A DNA stretch of 64,000 nt, from assembly GCF_000522985.1 (NCBI RefSeq), contig NZ_CP007130.1:372001-436000 (forward strand), given 5' to 3'. Position 1 is the first letter of the stretch. Each line of letters starts with the position of its first letter. The position numbers were made by a program, and so were the translations under genes. Below, in pieces: positions 50,856-59,045 of this stretch. The notes beneath the pieces are model-generated. The model saw nothing but the letters and a program-made list of their open reading frames with translations. It made no database searches and had not been told where the DNA came from. Source of the DNA: Gemmatirosa kalamazoonensis. GTDB lineage: Bacteria; Gemmatimonadota; Gemmatimonadetes; Gemmatimonadales; Gemmatimonadaceae.

Positions 50856-51464
50856 TCACTCCTCCCGCGCCGCGAGCGCGCGGGCGATGAGCGCCAGGGA
50901 GTGCATGCCGACGGCGATCATGAGATAGCCGCCGACCTCGCCTTCGCTGAGGCGGAACCGCGTCGCCGCGAGCAGCGTGTAGTTCAGCTCCTCGCTGTCG
51001 ACCTGCAGCGAGCGCAGCAGCCCCTCGAGCGACTCCACGTGCATGCGCGGCACCGAGAACGTCACCGCGACGTGGAGCATGTCGCCGAACGAGCTGAGAC
51101 ACGAGCTGAGGATGACGTTGCCGACTTCCGCGAGCACCTCGCGCGCCGACTGGTCGAGCCGCCCGCCGACGGCCACGCCGCCGTCGGTCATGAGGCCAGT
51201 GAGCCGCGTCGCGCTCGCGTAGTCGAGCACGAGCACGGCGTCGCCGGTGACGCTGCCCTTGAAGATCTGGTGCACCGTGGCCAGATCGCCGTCGAGGAAC
51301 TCCACGAGCCGTGTGTACGTCTCGTCGATCGGGCAGATCCACAGTCGTGGCAGCTCGACGAGGATGCGTTGACCGGTGAGCTCCGACAGCGAGGACGCGG
51401 CGCGGTGCAGCCCGATGTTGAACAACTCGGTCAGCGCGTCCTTGTCGAGCTGCTCGACGTTCAC
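50856..51464 (-). CDS. cheC: CheC-family CheY-P phosphatase-like protein
   Basis: A 202-residue protein beginning MNVEQLDKDALTELFNIGLH. The first CheC signature Dx3Ex2N is present as DALTELFN; the second is seen as EVLAEVGNVI with Glu and Asn kept. Two symmetrical halves are visible, as in CheC rather than CheX. Expected function: hydrolysis of phospho-CheY. No cheD partner is encoded nearby. It overlaps the preceding cheY gene by ATGA. Confidence 0.85.
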   Translation of the reverse strand: MNVEQLDKDALTELFNIGLHRAASSLSELTGQRILVELPRLWICPIDETYTRLVEFLDGDLATVHQIFKGSVTGDAVLVLDYASATRLTGLMTDGGVAVGGRLDQSAREVLAEVGNVILSSCLSSFGDMLHVAVTFSVPRMHVESLEGLLRSLQVDSEELNYTLLAATRFRLSEGEVGGYLMIAVGMHSLALIARALAAREE

Positions 51465-51829
51465 GGCGCCCCCGCGCCGAGCGCGTCGCGCACGGCCTGG
51501 CGGAGTCCTTCGGCGGAGACGGGCTTGCCGAGAAACGCGAGCGCGCCCGATTCGGCGACGAGCTTCGCGGTCGAGCGCTGCACGTCCGCGCTCACCACGA
51601 TGACGCGCGCGCCGGCGTCGAGCTCGCGCAGCCGCTCGAGCACCTCCATGCCGCCCATGTCCTCCATCGTGAGGTCGAGCAGCACGAGGTCGGGACGGTG
51701 CACGAAGAACCCCTCGATCGCGGCCATGCCGGTGGCGGCTTCGTGCACGACGTGCCCGTCGTCCTCCATCATCCGCCGGTGGGTGCGGCGGGTGTAGTTG
51801 GAGTCGTCCACGATCATGATCGTCGCCAT
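51461..51829 (-). CDS. cheY: CheY-like single-domain response regulator 2
   Basis: A 122-residue receiver: acidic pair VDDS (8-9), phosphoacceptor Asp52 (LLDLTMEDMGG), Ser80 (IVVSAD) and Lys102 (LGKPVS). It lies between cheB and cheC, so it is probably the CheY species controlled by the CheC phosphatase. It overlaps cheC by 4 bp and lies one base after cheB. Confidence 0.93.
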   Translation of the reverse strand: MATIMIVDDSNYTRRTHRRMMEDDGHVVHEAATGMAAIEGFFVHRPDLVLLDLTMEDMGGMEVLERLRELDAGARVIVVSADVQRSTAKLVAESGALAFLGKPVSAEGLRQAVRDALGAGAP

Positions 51830-51830
51830 C

Positions 51831-52895
51831 TCAGATCAGCTCCGCGATCGTGCCCGCCATCTCCTCGAGCGTCGCGCTGCGGTCACTCAGCGACGCCTCG
51901 GCCACCGCGCGCGGCATCCCGTACACGACGCACGACGACTCCGCCTCGGTGACGATCCGGCCGCCCTGCGCCTTGATGTGCGCCGCGCCCAACAGTCCGT
52001 CGTTCCCCATGCCCGTCATCACGACGCCGAGCACGCGCGGCCCGAACACCGCGGCGGCGGACTGGAACAGGACGTCGACGGCGGGGCGGTGCGGGGTGTC
52101 GAGCGGGCGCAGGTCGAGGTGCGCGCGGATCACGGTGTCGGGGTCTCGGACGAAGGTGAGGTGCCGGCCGGCCGGCGCCAGCCAGACGACGCCCGGCCGC
52201 AGCACGTCGCCGTCCGCTGCCTCGACGACCTCGAGCGGCGAGATGTCGTTCAGGCGTTCAGCGTACATCGCAGTGTATCCCACCGGCATGTGCAGCACCA
52301 TGGCGACCGGGACCGGAAAGCTCGCCGGCAACCGCGGGATGAGATAACGCAGCGCCTGCGGTCCGCCAGTCGAGATGCCAAGCACGACCAGGTCGGCCGC
52401 GGTCGCTCCGGCGCGTCGCGCGAGCACCGGCCCGTGGACGTCGGTTCCCGGCACTTGGGCGTCGGGATGGGCGTCGGCGGGCGCGCGGCCGACCGATGCG
52501 CGCGACGCCGCCTCCACCTTCGCGATCAGCTCGTCGGCGATCTCGTAGACGCGGTCGCTCGCCAGCGCGGTCGGCTTCTGCACGAACTCCACGGCCCCCG
52601 CCTCGAACGCCTCGAGCGCCATCGCGCCCGACTCGCCGGCGATGCTGCAGATCACCACCGGCACGACGCGCCGCTTCGCCTGCGCGCGCAGGAACTCGAC
52701 GCCGTTCATGCGCGGCATCATGAGGTCCAGCGTGACGACGTCGGGCTCGAGTCGAGCCGTGAGATCGAGCGCATCCTCGCCGTCGCGCGCGGTGCCCACG
52801 ACCTCGATCGACGCGCTGCGGGCGAGCATCTGCGAGACGACCTTGCGCACGAAGGCGGAATCGTCGACGACCAGCACACGGATCCGCTTCGGCAT
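51831..52895 (-). CDS. cheB: CheB receptor methylesterase/deamidase
   Basis: A 354-residue protein: receiver domain with Asp57 (TLDLMMP) and Lys107, a linker at about 125-165, then the esterase domain with the catalytic triad Ser175 (LGISTGGPQAL), His202 (VLHMPVGYT) and Asp299 (TGMGNDGLLG), all intact. It removes receptor methyl groups. The ATG shares one base with the TGA of cheR (TGATG), so the two antagonistic enzymes are translated together. Confidence 0.95.
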   Translation of the reverse strand: MPKRIRVLVVDDSAFVRKVVSQMLARSASIEVVGTARDGEDALDLTARLEPDVVTLDLMMPRMNGVEFLRAQAKRRVVPVVICSIAGESGAMALEAFEAGAVEFVQKPTALASDRVYEIADELIAKVEAASRASVGRAPADAHPDAQVPGTDVHGPVLARRAGATAADLVVLGISTGGPQALRYLIPRLPASFPVPVAMVLHMPVGYTAMYAERLNDISPLEVVEAADGDVLRPGVVWLAPAGRHLTFVRDPDTVIRAHLDLRPLDTPHRPAVDVLFQSAAAVFGPRVLGVVMTGMGNDGLLGAAHIKAQGGRIVTEAESSCVVYGMPRAVAEASLSDRSATLEEMAGTIAELI

Positions 52896-53782
52896 CAATT
52901 CCTCTGAACTCGTCCCTTCACGTACGCGAACGCGCCGGCGACGTCCGCCAGCTCGAAGTCGGTCTCCAGCCGGGTCAGCGACTCCGACGCGCCGAGGAAG
53001 AGATGCCCGTCGTCGGCGAGCCCCTCCGCGAACTGCCGTGCGACACGCGTGATCGTCTCGTCGGAGAAGTAGATCAGCACGTTGCGGCAGAAGATGACGT
53101 CGGCCCGCGCGAGCGGCCGCACCTCCTCCGGCGCGACGAGATTCGCCGTCGTCCAGCGAATCCGTCCATGCAGGTGCGGGTCCACCCGCCACGCCGCACC
53201 CTCGCGACGGAAGTAGCGGTCGCGCAGCGCCACCGGCAGGTTGCGGAACGAGCGTTCGCCGTAGAGTCCCGCGCGCGCGCGGTCGACCATCGCGCGGCTC
53301 GCGTCGCTGGCGACGATCTCCACGGGGCGTCGGTGCAGCAGCCCCGCCTCGGCGAGCGCGATGGCGATGCTGAGCGGCTCCTCGCCCGTGCAGCACGCCG
53401 CGCTCCAGATGCGCAGCGGCGCGCTGCCGCGCCGCTCGAAGTGCCGCGGGGCGACGACGTCGGCGAGCGCGAGGAACTGCTCCGGCTGTCGCCAGAAGAA
53501 CGTTTCCGGCACCGAGAGCCGGTCGGTGAGCTCGGCCCAGTGGCGGTCGGCACCGGCGTCGTACCGCAGCAGAAAGTAGTAGTCGAGGTACGACGTCATG
53601 CCGCGCGCCGCGAGCAGATCGGACAGCTTGTCGGCCAGCAGGTCGCGCTTGTCGTCCCCGAAGTGGACGCCGATGCGCTGCGCGATGAGGTCCCGCAGCA
53701 GCACGAACGCCGAGTCCGAGATGCCGAGGACCTCGGGGCCGTAGCCGGATCCGCCGCGTCGCCCCTCATCGAAGTCGCGCAC
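52895..53782 (-). CDS. cheR: CheR receptor methyltransferase
   Basis: A 295-residue protein: N-terminal helical domain (FVLLRDLIAQRIGVHFGDDK) and a SAM-dependent methyltransferase domain (IWSAACCTGEEPLSIAIAL, VEIVASDASRAMVDRARAG, DVIFCRNVLIYFSDE, LGASESLTRL). It methylates receptor glutamates. The receptor of this operon has no C-terminal pentapeptide tether, so CheR must bind directly. The start is GTG at 53782, four bases after the HEAT-protein stop. Confidence 0.95.
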   Translation of the reverse strand: MRDFDEGRRGGSGYGPEVLGISDSAFVLLRDLIAQRIGVHFGDDKRDLLADKLSDLLAARGMTSYLDYYFLLRYDAGADRHWAELTDRLSVPETFFWRQPEQFLALADVVAPRHFERRGSAPLRIWSAACCTGEEPLSIAIALAEAGLLHRRPVEIVASDASRAMVDRARAGLYGERSFRNLPVALRDRYFRREGAAWRVDPHLHGRIRWTTANLVAPEEVRPLARADVIFCRNVLIYFSDETITRVARQFAEGLADDGHLFLGASESLTRLETDFELADVAGAFAYVKGRVQRN

Positions 53783-53786
53783 GCGG

Positions 53787-56465
53787 TCAGCCGCTCACCG
53801 AACGCGCGTCCGTCGTCCGGGCCGAGCGCAGGTCGCGCTGGGCGAGCGCGTGAGCGGCCGCGGTGCGCACGGCGGGAGACTCGTCGTGCAGCGCGGCGGC
53901 GAGCAGCGGCGCGGCGGCCGCGTGCGGGCTGCGGCCTAACGCCTCCACCACCGCGCACCGCACGTGGACGTCGGCGTCATCGAGCCCGCGCGCCACCCAC
54001 GCCGCGTCGCGCTCCCCCACGCCGGCGAGCGCCTCCACCGCCGCCGCGGTGCGCACCGGATCGGCCGCGATCCCGACGAGCGCCGCGATCGCGTCGACGC
54101 CGCCCATCCGCTCGAGCGCGTGCAGCGCGCGCGTCCACACGTCGGGCACGTCGCTCGCCCGCGCGAACGACGCGACCGCCGACGCGGCGCGCGGATCGGC
54201 GCGCCGGACGAGCGCGTCCAGCGCCGCCACGGCCGTCGCGCGATCGTCTCCGTCGAGCGCGGCCACGAGCGGCGCGAGCGTGGCCGGGTCGCTGGACCCG
54301 CCGAGCGCGAGCAGCGCCGCCCGCGCGACGAGCGGCTCGGGATCGGCGGCGAGCGGTACCAACTTCCGTAGCTCGTCCTCGGATCCGATCTCGCCGAGCG
54401 CGTCCACCGCGGCGATGCGGACCGGCGGAGCGTCGTCGCCGACCGCGAGCCGCAGCAGCTCCGGAAGCGCCTGGTCGGTCCGCAGCCGGCCCGCGGAGCG
54501 GGCGGCGTAGTAGCGCACCCACGGGTCGGGATCGCGCAGCGCCGCGAGCAGGCCGGGCACCGCGTCGGCCGGCGCGACGTGCGACAGCGCGCGGGCCGCG
54601 GCCGCGCGCGTGCTCGGCGTGTCGTCGGCGAGCGCCTCGCCGAGCGCCTCGCGGGCGCGCGGGTCGTCGAACTGCACGAGCTGCTCGACGGCGGCGCGCC
54701 GCACGGCCTCGTCGTCGTCGTGGCGCAGCGACAGCAGCGGCTCGACGCAGGCCGCGAACGCGAAGTAGCCGGCCATCCGCGCCGCCGCCTCGCGCACGCG
54801 CGGCGACGGGTCGGCGAGCAGCACGACGACCCGGGCCGACGACTCCGGATGCCCGAGGGAGTGGAGCGCCCCGACCGCGGCCTGGCGAACCGCCGCGTGC
54901 GGGTCGTCCAGCCGCGCGATCAACGGCTCGAACGCGCGCCGGTCGCCGATGCTCCCGAGCGCGCCCGCCGCGACGACCGCGACCTCCGGTGCGTCGTCCA
55001 GCAGCGCGACGAGCGCCGGCACCGCGGCCGCCGATCCGATCCGGCCGAGCGCCGCGGCGGCCGCCTTCCGCACCCCGTCGTCGTCCTGCGTCAGCGCGTC
55101 GAGCAGCGGGTCCACGGCGGCCGCGCCCCGCTGCACCAGCACGTCGACCACGGCGCGGCACGCGTCGGGGTGGGCGAGGAGCGCGGCGAGGGTCGTCTCC
55201 ATCCCCTCGACGGAGAGCCAGCCGAGGACCGTCACCGCCGCGGCGCGCTCCGCCTCGCCCGCGGTGGGCAGCGCGCCGAGCAGCGATCGCGACGCGCCGG
55301 CCGGCGCGACCGCGCGCACGAACTCGGCGATTCCTCCGGTGCTCGCGCCGGTTGCGTCGAGACGCGCGTGCAGCGTCGCGAGCGCCACCGCGACGGCGAG
55401 CGTGGGCGACCCTGGCTGGTCGAGCAGCGCCGTGAGCGGGGCGACCGCATCCTCGCCGCCGAGCCGCGCGAGCGCGTCGACCACCGCCGGCTGCAGCAGC
55501 TCGTCGTCGAGCAGCGGCAGGAGACGCGGGGCGACCGAGGGCTCGCCGATCGCCGCCAGCGTGTCGAGCGCCGCGAACGCCACCGAGAAGTCGCGCGACT
55601 CCGCCACCTCGGCCACCGGGAGCGCCGCGGCACGCGAGCGGATGCGTCCGAGCGCCTCGATCGCGTGGAACCGCACGTTCGCGTCGACATCGGCGAGCGC
55701 GCGGATCAGCACCGGCACGGCCCGCACGTCCTGCAGGAGCCCGAGGGCCAGGATGACGTACGTCCGGAGCTCGGCGTCCGACCCGGCGGCGTCGAGCAGC
55801 TGCACCAGCGGCGGCACGACGTCGTGGTGGGCGCGGGCCAGCGCCGTGAGCGCGGCGTTGAGGACGCCCGGATCCCGGTGCCGCTCGCGCAGCGCGGACA
55901 GCAGCAGGTCGACGACGCCGTCGTCCGGCACCCGCGCGAGCCCTTCGGCCGCGGCGCGCCGGACGCGCCAGCTGCTGTCGCCGAGCGCGCCGGCGAGCGG
56001 CTCCGGCGCGGCCGCCTCGGTGTCGAGCGCGCGCACGGCGCGCAGACGCACCAGATCGTCCGGGCTCCGGAGCTCCTCGGCCAGCTCGCGCTCGCGGTCG
56101 CGGCGCGCGGTCACGTCCTCGACGGTGACGGTCACGCCCACGATCGTCTCGCCGTCGCGCAGTGGAGCGATCGTCACGTGCTGCTGCATGCGCGCGAAGC
56201 GCGCGGACGCCGTGCGCGGCGGGCAGGCGAGCAGATACTCGTGGAACGCGGGCGCGAGCACCTGCACGACGCCCGAGTCGGCGACGCGGCGGAGACGCGC
56301 GAGATGCCCGCGCGCGTCGAGGTCGGGGAACAGCTCCGCGAGCGGCCGACCGTAGGCCTCGGATTCGTCGACCCCCGTGGCCGCAGCGAGCCACGCGTCC
56401 CACGACCGCACGACGAGCGCGAGGTCGGTCGTGAAGACGCCGACCGATCCGGTGGCGACGCTCAC
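53787..56465 (-). CDS. PAS plus HEAT-repeat protein embedded in the chemosensory operon
   Basis: An 892-residue cytoplasmic protein. Residues about 5-125 are a PAS domain ([53 protein letters not shown]). The rest (about 133-885) is an uninterrupted run of roughly two dozen HEAT/PBS-lyase-like repeats, for example [53 protein letters not shown] and [18 protein letters not shown]. Such solenoids bind proteins or phycobilin-like partners. The GTG start overlaps the mcp stop (GTGA). It has no known counterpart in canonical chemotaxis operons; it may be a scaffold or a signal-dependent adaptor between the receptor array and the enzymes downstream. Confidence 0.9.
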   Translation of the reverse strand: MSVATGSVGVFTTDLALVVRSWDAWLAAATGVDESEAYGRPLAELFPDLDARGHLARLRRVADSGVVQVLAPAFHEYLLACPPRTASARFARMQQHVTIAPLRDGETIVGVTVTVEDVTARRDRERELAEELRSPDDLVRLRAVRALDTEAAAPEPLAGALGDSSWRVRRAAAEGLARVPDDGVVDLLLSALRERHRDPGVLNAALTALARAHHDVVPPLVQLLDAAGSDAELRTYVILALGLLQDVRAVPVLIRALADVDANVRFHAIEALGRIRSRAAALPVAEVAESRDFSVAFAALDTLAAIGEPSVAPRLLPLLDDELLQPAVVDALARLGGEDAVAPLTALLDQPGSPTLAVAVALATLHARLDATGASTGGIAEFVRAVAPAGASRSLLGALPTAGEAERAAAVTVLGWLSVEGMETTLAALLAHPDACRAVVDVLVQRGAAAVDPLLDALTQDDDGVRKAAAAALGRIGSAAAVPALVALLDDAPEVAVVAAGALGSIGDRRAFEPLIARLDDPHAAVRQAAVGALHSLGHPESSARVVVLLADPSPRVREAAARMAGYFAFAACVEPLLSLRHDDDEAVRRAAVEQLVQFDDPRAREALGEALADDTPSTRAAAARALSHVAPADAVPGLLAALRDPDPWVRYYAARSAGRLRTDQALPELLRLAVGDDAPPVRIAAVDALGEIGSEDELRKLVPLAADPEPLVARAALLALGGSSDPATLAPLVAALDGDDRATAVAALDALVRRADPRAASAVASFARASDVPDVWTRALHALERMGGVDAIAALVGIAADPVRTAAAVEALAGVGERDAAWVARGLDDADVHVRCAVVEALGRSPHAAAAPLLAAALHDESPAVRTAAAHALAQRDLRSARTTDARSVSG

Positions 56466-58528
56466 CGGCGAGCGGTGGGAGGCCCGTCGGGCGGACCGCC
56501 CGCCCGCGCGCGGTCGGCCAGCTGCCTGACGCCGGTCTCGCCGATCGACTCGGCCGCGCGGTCGCTCAGGCGCCGGAGCTCGTGCAGCGTCTCGAGCGAC
56601 GCGGCCGCGGCGTCCGACTGCTCGCGGTTCGCGCGCACGATGAGACCGATCTGCTTCGACACGTTGTGCGTCGCGCTGGCGATGTCCGCCGCGGCGCGCC
56701 CCTGCTCGGCGAGCCCCTTCGTCGTCTGCTCCGACTGCCGCCGCATGTCCTGCGCGGCCTGCGCGATCTGTCCGACGGCGGCCGCCTGCTCCGCCATCGC
56801 CGTGCTCACCCGCTCGCTCGTGCGGCGGAACCGCTCGGCCTCGCGCGACACCATCTCGCCGGCGGCGGACTGCTCGGCGAGCGCGCGCGACGTGTTCGTC
56901 GCCACGCGGCGGACGCTCTCCACCGCCTGCGACGCCTCCACCACCGCCCGCGCCTGCTCCACCATCGCGCGCCTCACCTGCGTCGCGAGCGAGGCGCTGC
57001 CCTGCGCGGCCTGCACGATCTCGGCGGACGATCGCTCCTGATCCTTCATGGCCTGCGTCACCTCGCGCGCGGCGACGCGCATCTGCCCAGTCGTGCGCAC
57101 GAGGCCCTGGAGCACGCCGGCCTGCTCGGCGGTCGCGACCGAGACCTGACGCACCTGGGTGGTCGCGGTGCTCACCACCGCCACGAGGTTCTGCGTCGCG
57201 CCGAGCTGCTCCTGCGTGGCACGCTCGATCTGCGCGACGCGCGCGGAGCTCTGCTCGATGCCGCTGATGATGCGCTTCAGCCCCGCCGCTCCCTCCTCGG
57301 CGAGCCGGCCGCTCTCGTCCGCGACGCGCTGCCCTTCGGTGGTCGACGACACCGCTTCCTGGACGACCGCCTGCAGCCCGCGGATGATCGACGCGATGTC
57401 GGCGGTCGCCTTCGCCGACCGGTCGGCGAGATTGCGGATCTCCTCGGCCACCACGGCGAAGCCGCGCCCCGCCTCGCCGGCGCGCGCCGCCTCGATGGAC
57501 GCGTTGAGCGAGAGCAGGTTCGTGCGCTCGGCGATCAGGTTGATCGTGTCGACGATGGAGCTGATGTCCGCCGTGCGGCGCCCGACCTCCTTCACGACCG
57601 ACGCCGACTCCACCATCGCGGAGCGCACGCGCGTCATCCCCTCCATCGAGCGCTGCACCGCCGTCCCGCCCTCCTCCGCGTCGCGCGTGGCGCGGCGCGA
57701 GATCTCCGTGGCCTCGGCCGTCAGCGACGCCACGCTGCGCATCGAGCGGTCGAGCTGCGTGGCGCTCGTGGCGGCGCTCTCCGCGGCGCGCGTGATCGCC
57801 TCGGCGTTGCGGGCGACGCCCTCGACCGACCGCGCGCTCTCCTCCACCGATGTCGCGACCTGCTCGGCGAGCCCGGTCATGTGCTCGGCGCTCGCCGTCA
57901 CCTGCTCGACCGACGACGCCATCGACGCCATGGAGCGCGACGTCTGCTCGGCCGCCGCCGCGAGGTCGTCGGCGTTGCCGCGCACGCCCTCGACCGAGCG
58001 CGTCGTCTCCTCCATGGACGCGGCGATCTGCGCCACCGACGACGCCAGCCCCTCGGTGTCCGTGGTGACCGACTTCACCGACGCGGCCATCTCCGTCATG
58101 CCGCCGGCCACCGCGGTCGCGATCGTCGTCATCTCGGTGGCCGTCGCGGCGACGGCGGCGATCGAGCGGCTCGTCTGCTCCACCGAGGCGCCCGTCTCGG
58201 CGACCGACGCCGCGAGGCTCGCGGCGCCCGCCGTCATCTCCTCGATCGACGCCGCGAACTCGTTCGCCGACGAGGCCAGCTCCTCGCCCGACGTCGCGAT
58301 CGACTCGGCCTGCGCGGCGGTCTGGCGGAGCGATTCCGCCACCTCCGTCGCGCCGGTGACGGCGCCGTCGACGAGACGCGCCTGCGCCTCGCCCGCCTGC
58401 CAGAGGATCACCGCGGCGCGCAGCGCGTCGTTCGTGACGACGGGCGGCGCCGACGAGGGACCGCCTAACGGGCTGCCGCCGTTCGCGGCGCCGGTCGGGT
58501 GCTGGGGGTCGCGTGTCCAGAATGCCAT
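56462..58528 (-). CDS. Cytoplasmic methyl-accepting chemotaxis protein
   Basis: A 688-residue receptor without signal peptide, membrane segment or ligand-binding domain. Nearly the whole chain is heptad-patterned coiled coil (repeats such as [12 protein letters not shown] and [17 protein letters not shown]). The hairpin tip that contacts CheA and CheW lies at about 325-375 ([40 protein letters not shown]). The N-terminus is a short Pro/Gly-rich segment and the C-terminus ends [10 protein letters not shown] without a CheR-tethering pentapeptide. Soluble receptors of this kind form cytoplasmic arrays. A GAGAG ribosome site precedes the ATG at 58528. Confidence 0.95.
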   Translation of the reverse strand: MAFWTRDPQHPTGAANGGSPLGGPSSAPPVVTNDALRAAVILWQAGEAQARLVDGAVTGATEVAESLRQTAAQAESIATSGEELASSANEFAASIEEMTAGAASLAASVAETGASVEQTSRSIAAVAATATEMTTIATAVAGGMTEMAASVKSVTTDTEGLASSVAQIAASMEETTRSVEGVRGNADDLAAAAEQTSRSMASMASSVEQVTASAEHMTGLAEQVATSVEESARSVEGVARNAEAITRAAESAATSATQLDRSMRSVASLTAEATEISRRATRDAEEGGTAVQRSMEGMTRVRSAMVESASVVKEVGRRTADISSIVDTINLIAERTNLLSLNASIEAARAGEAGRGFAVVAEEIRNLADRSAKATADIASIIRGLQAVVQEAVSSTTEGQRVADESGRLAEEGAAGLKRIISGIEQSSARVAQIERATQEQLGATQNLVAVVSTATTQVRQVSVATAEQAGVLQGLVRTTGQMRVAAREVTQAMKDQERSSAEIVQAAQGSASLATQVRRAMVEQARAVVEASQAVESVRRVATNTSRALAEQSAAGEMVSREAERFRRTSERVSTAMAEQAAAVGQIAQAAQDMRRQSEQTTKGLAEQGRAAADIASATHNVSKQIGLIVRANREQSDAAAASLETLHELRRLSDRAAESIGETGVRQLADRARAGGPPDGPPTARR

Positions 58529-58544
58529 CGGTCTCTCTCCCCTC

Positions 58545-59030
58545 TCACGTGGACGCCGCGTCGTCCGCGGCGGGAGCGTCTGTGGGCTCGATGTCGACGG
58601 CGAGCAGCTCGGTGACGTCGACGATGAGCATGAGGCGGTCGCCCTGCTGGGCGATGCCGCGCAGGTACCGGCCGGTGGTGCCGGCGATGCCCTCGGGCAG
58701 CGGCTTCACGAGCTCCGGATCGATGCTCGCGAACTCGCGTGCGCTGTCGACGAGCAGCCCCACCGTGCGTCCTTGCGCGTGCACGACGACGAGCCGGCTG
58801 CGGAGGTCGTGCGCCACGCGCGGGAACCCGAACCGCGCGCGCAGGCTCACCGCGGGAATGACCTGCCCGCGCACGGACACGACGCCGTCGACGTACGCCG
58901 GCGCGTTGGGCACCGGCGTCGGCGTGCCGGCCATCTCCAGCTGCAGCACGTCGTCGCTGCGCAGCGCGTAGGTGGCGCCGGCGAGCTCGAAGAGCACGTA
59001 CGACTCGCTGCCGCTCGGATGGATCGTCAT
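58545..59030 (-). CDS. cheW: CheW coupling protein
   Basis: A 161-residue SH3-like coupling protein: [60 protein letters not shown] and [16 protein letters not shown]. It connects the receptor tip to CheA. GAGG lies eight bases before the ATG at 59030, 15 bases after the cheA stop. The acidic, Ala-rich C-terminal tail is not part of the fold. Confidence 0.95.
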   Translation of the reverse strand: MTIHPSGSESYVLFELAGATYALRSDDVLQLEMAGTPTPVPNAPAYVDGVVSVRGQVIPAVSLRARFGFPRVAHDLRSRLVVVHAQGRTVGLLVDSAREFASIDPELVKPLPEGIAGTTGRYLRGIAQQGDRLMLIVDVTELLAVDIEPTDAPAADDAAST

Positions 59031-59045
59031 GCGTCGGACCTCGGG

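Noticed and set aside
19540-58910. Near-motif sequences such as GTTGGGC (19540, 33943, 42741, 48187, 58905) or GCCCAAC (9998, 26226, 51986)
   Set aside because: They differ by one central base and are close to what composition predicts, so they were not counted as copies.
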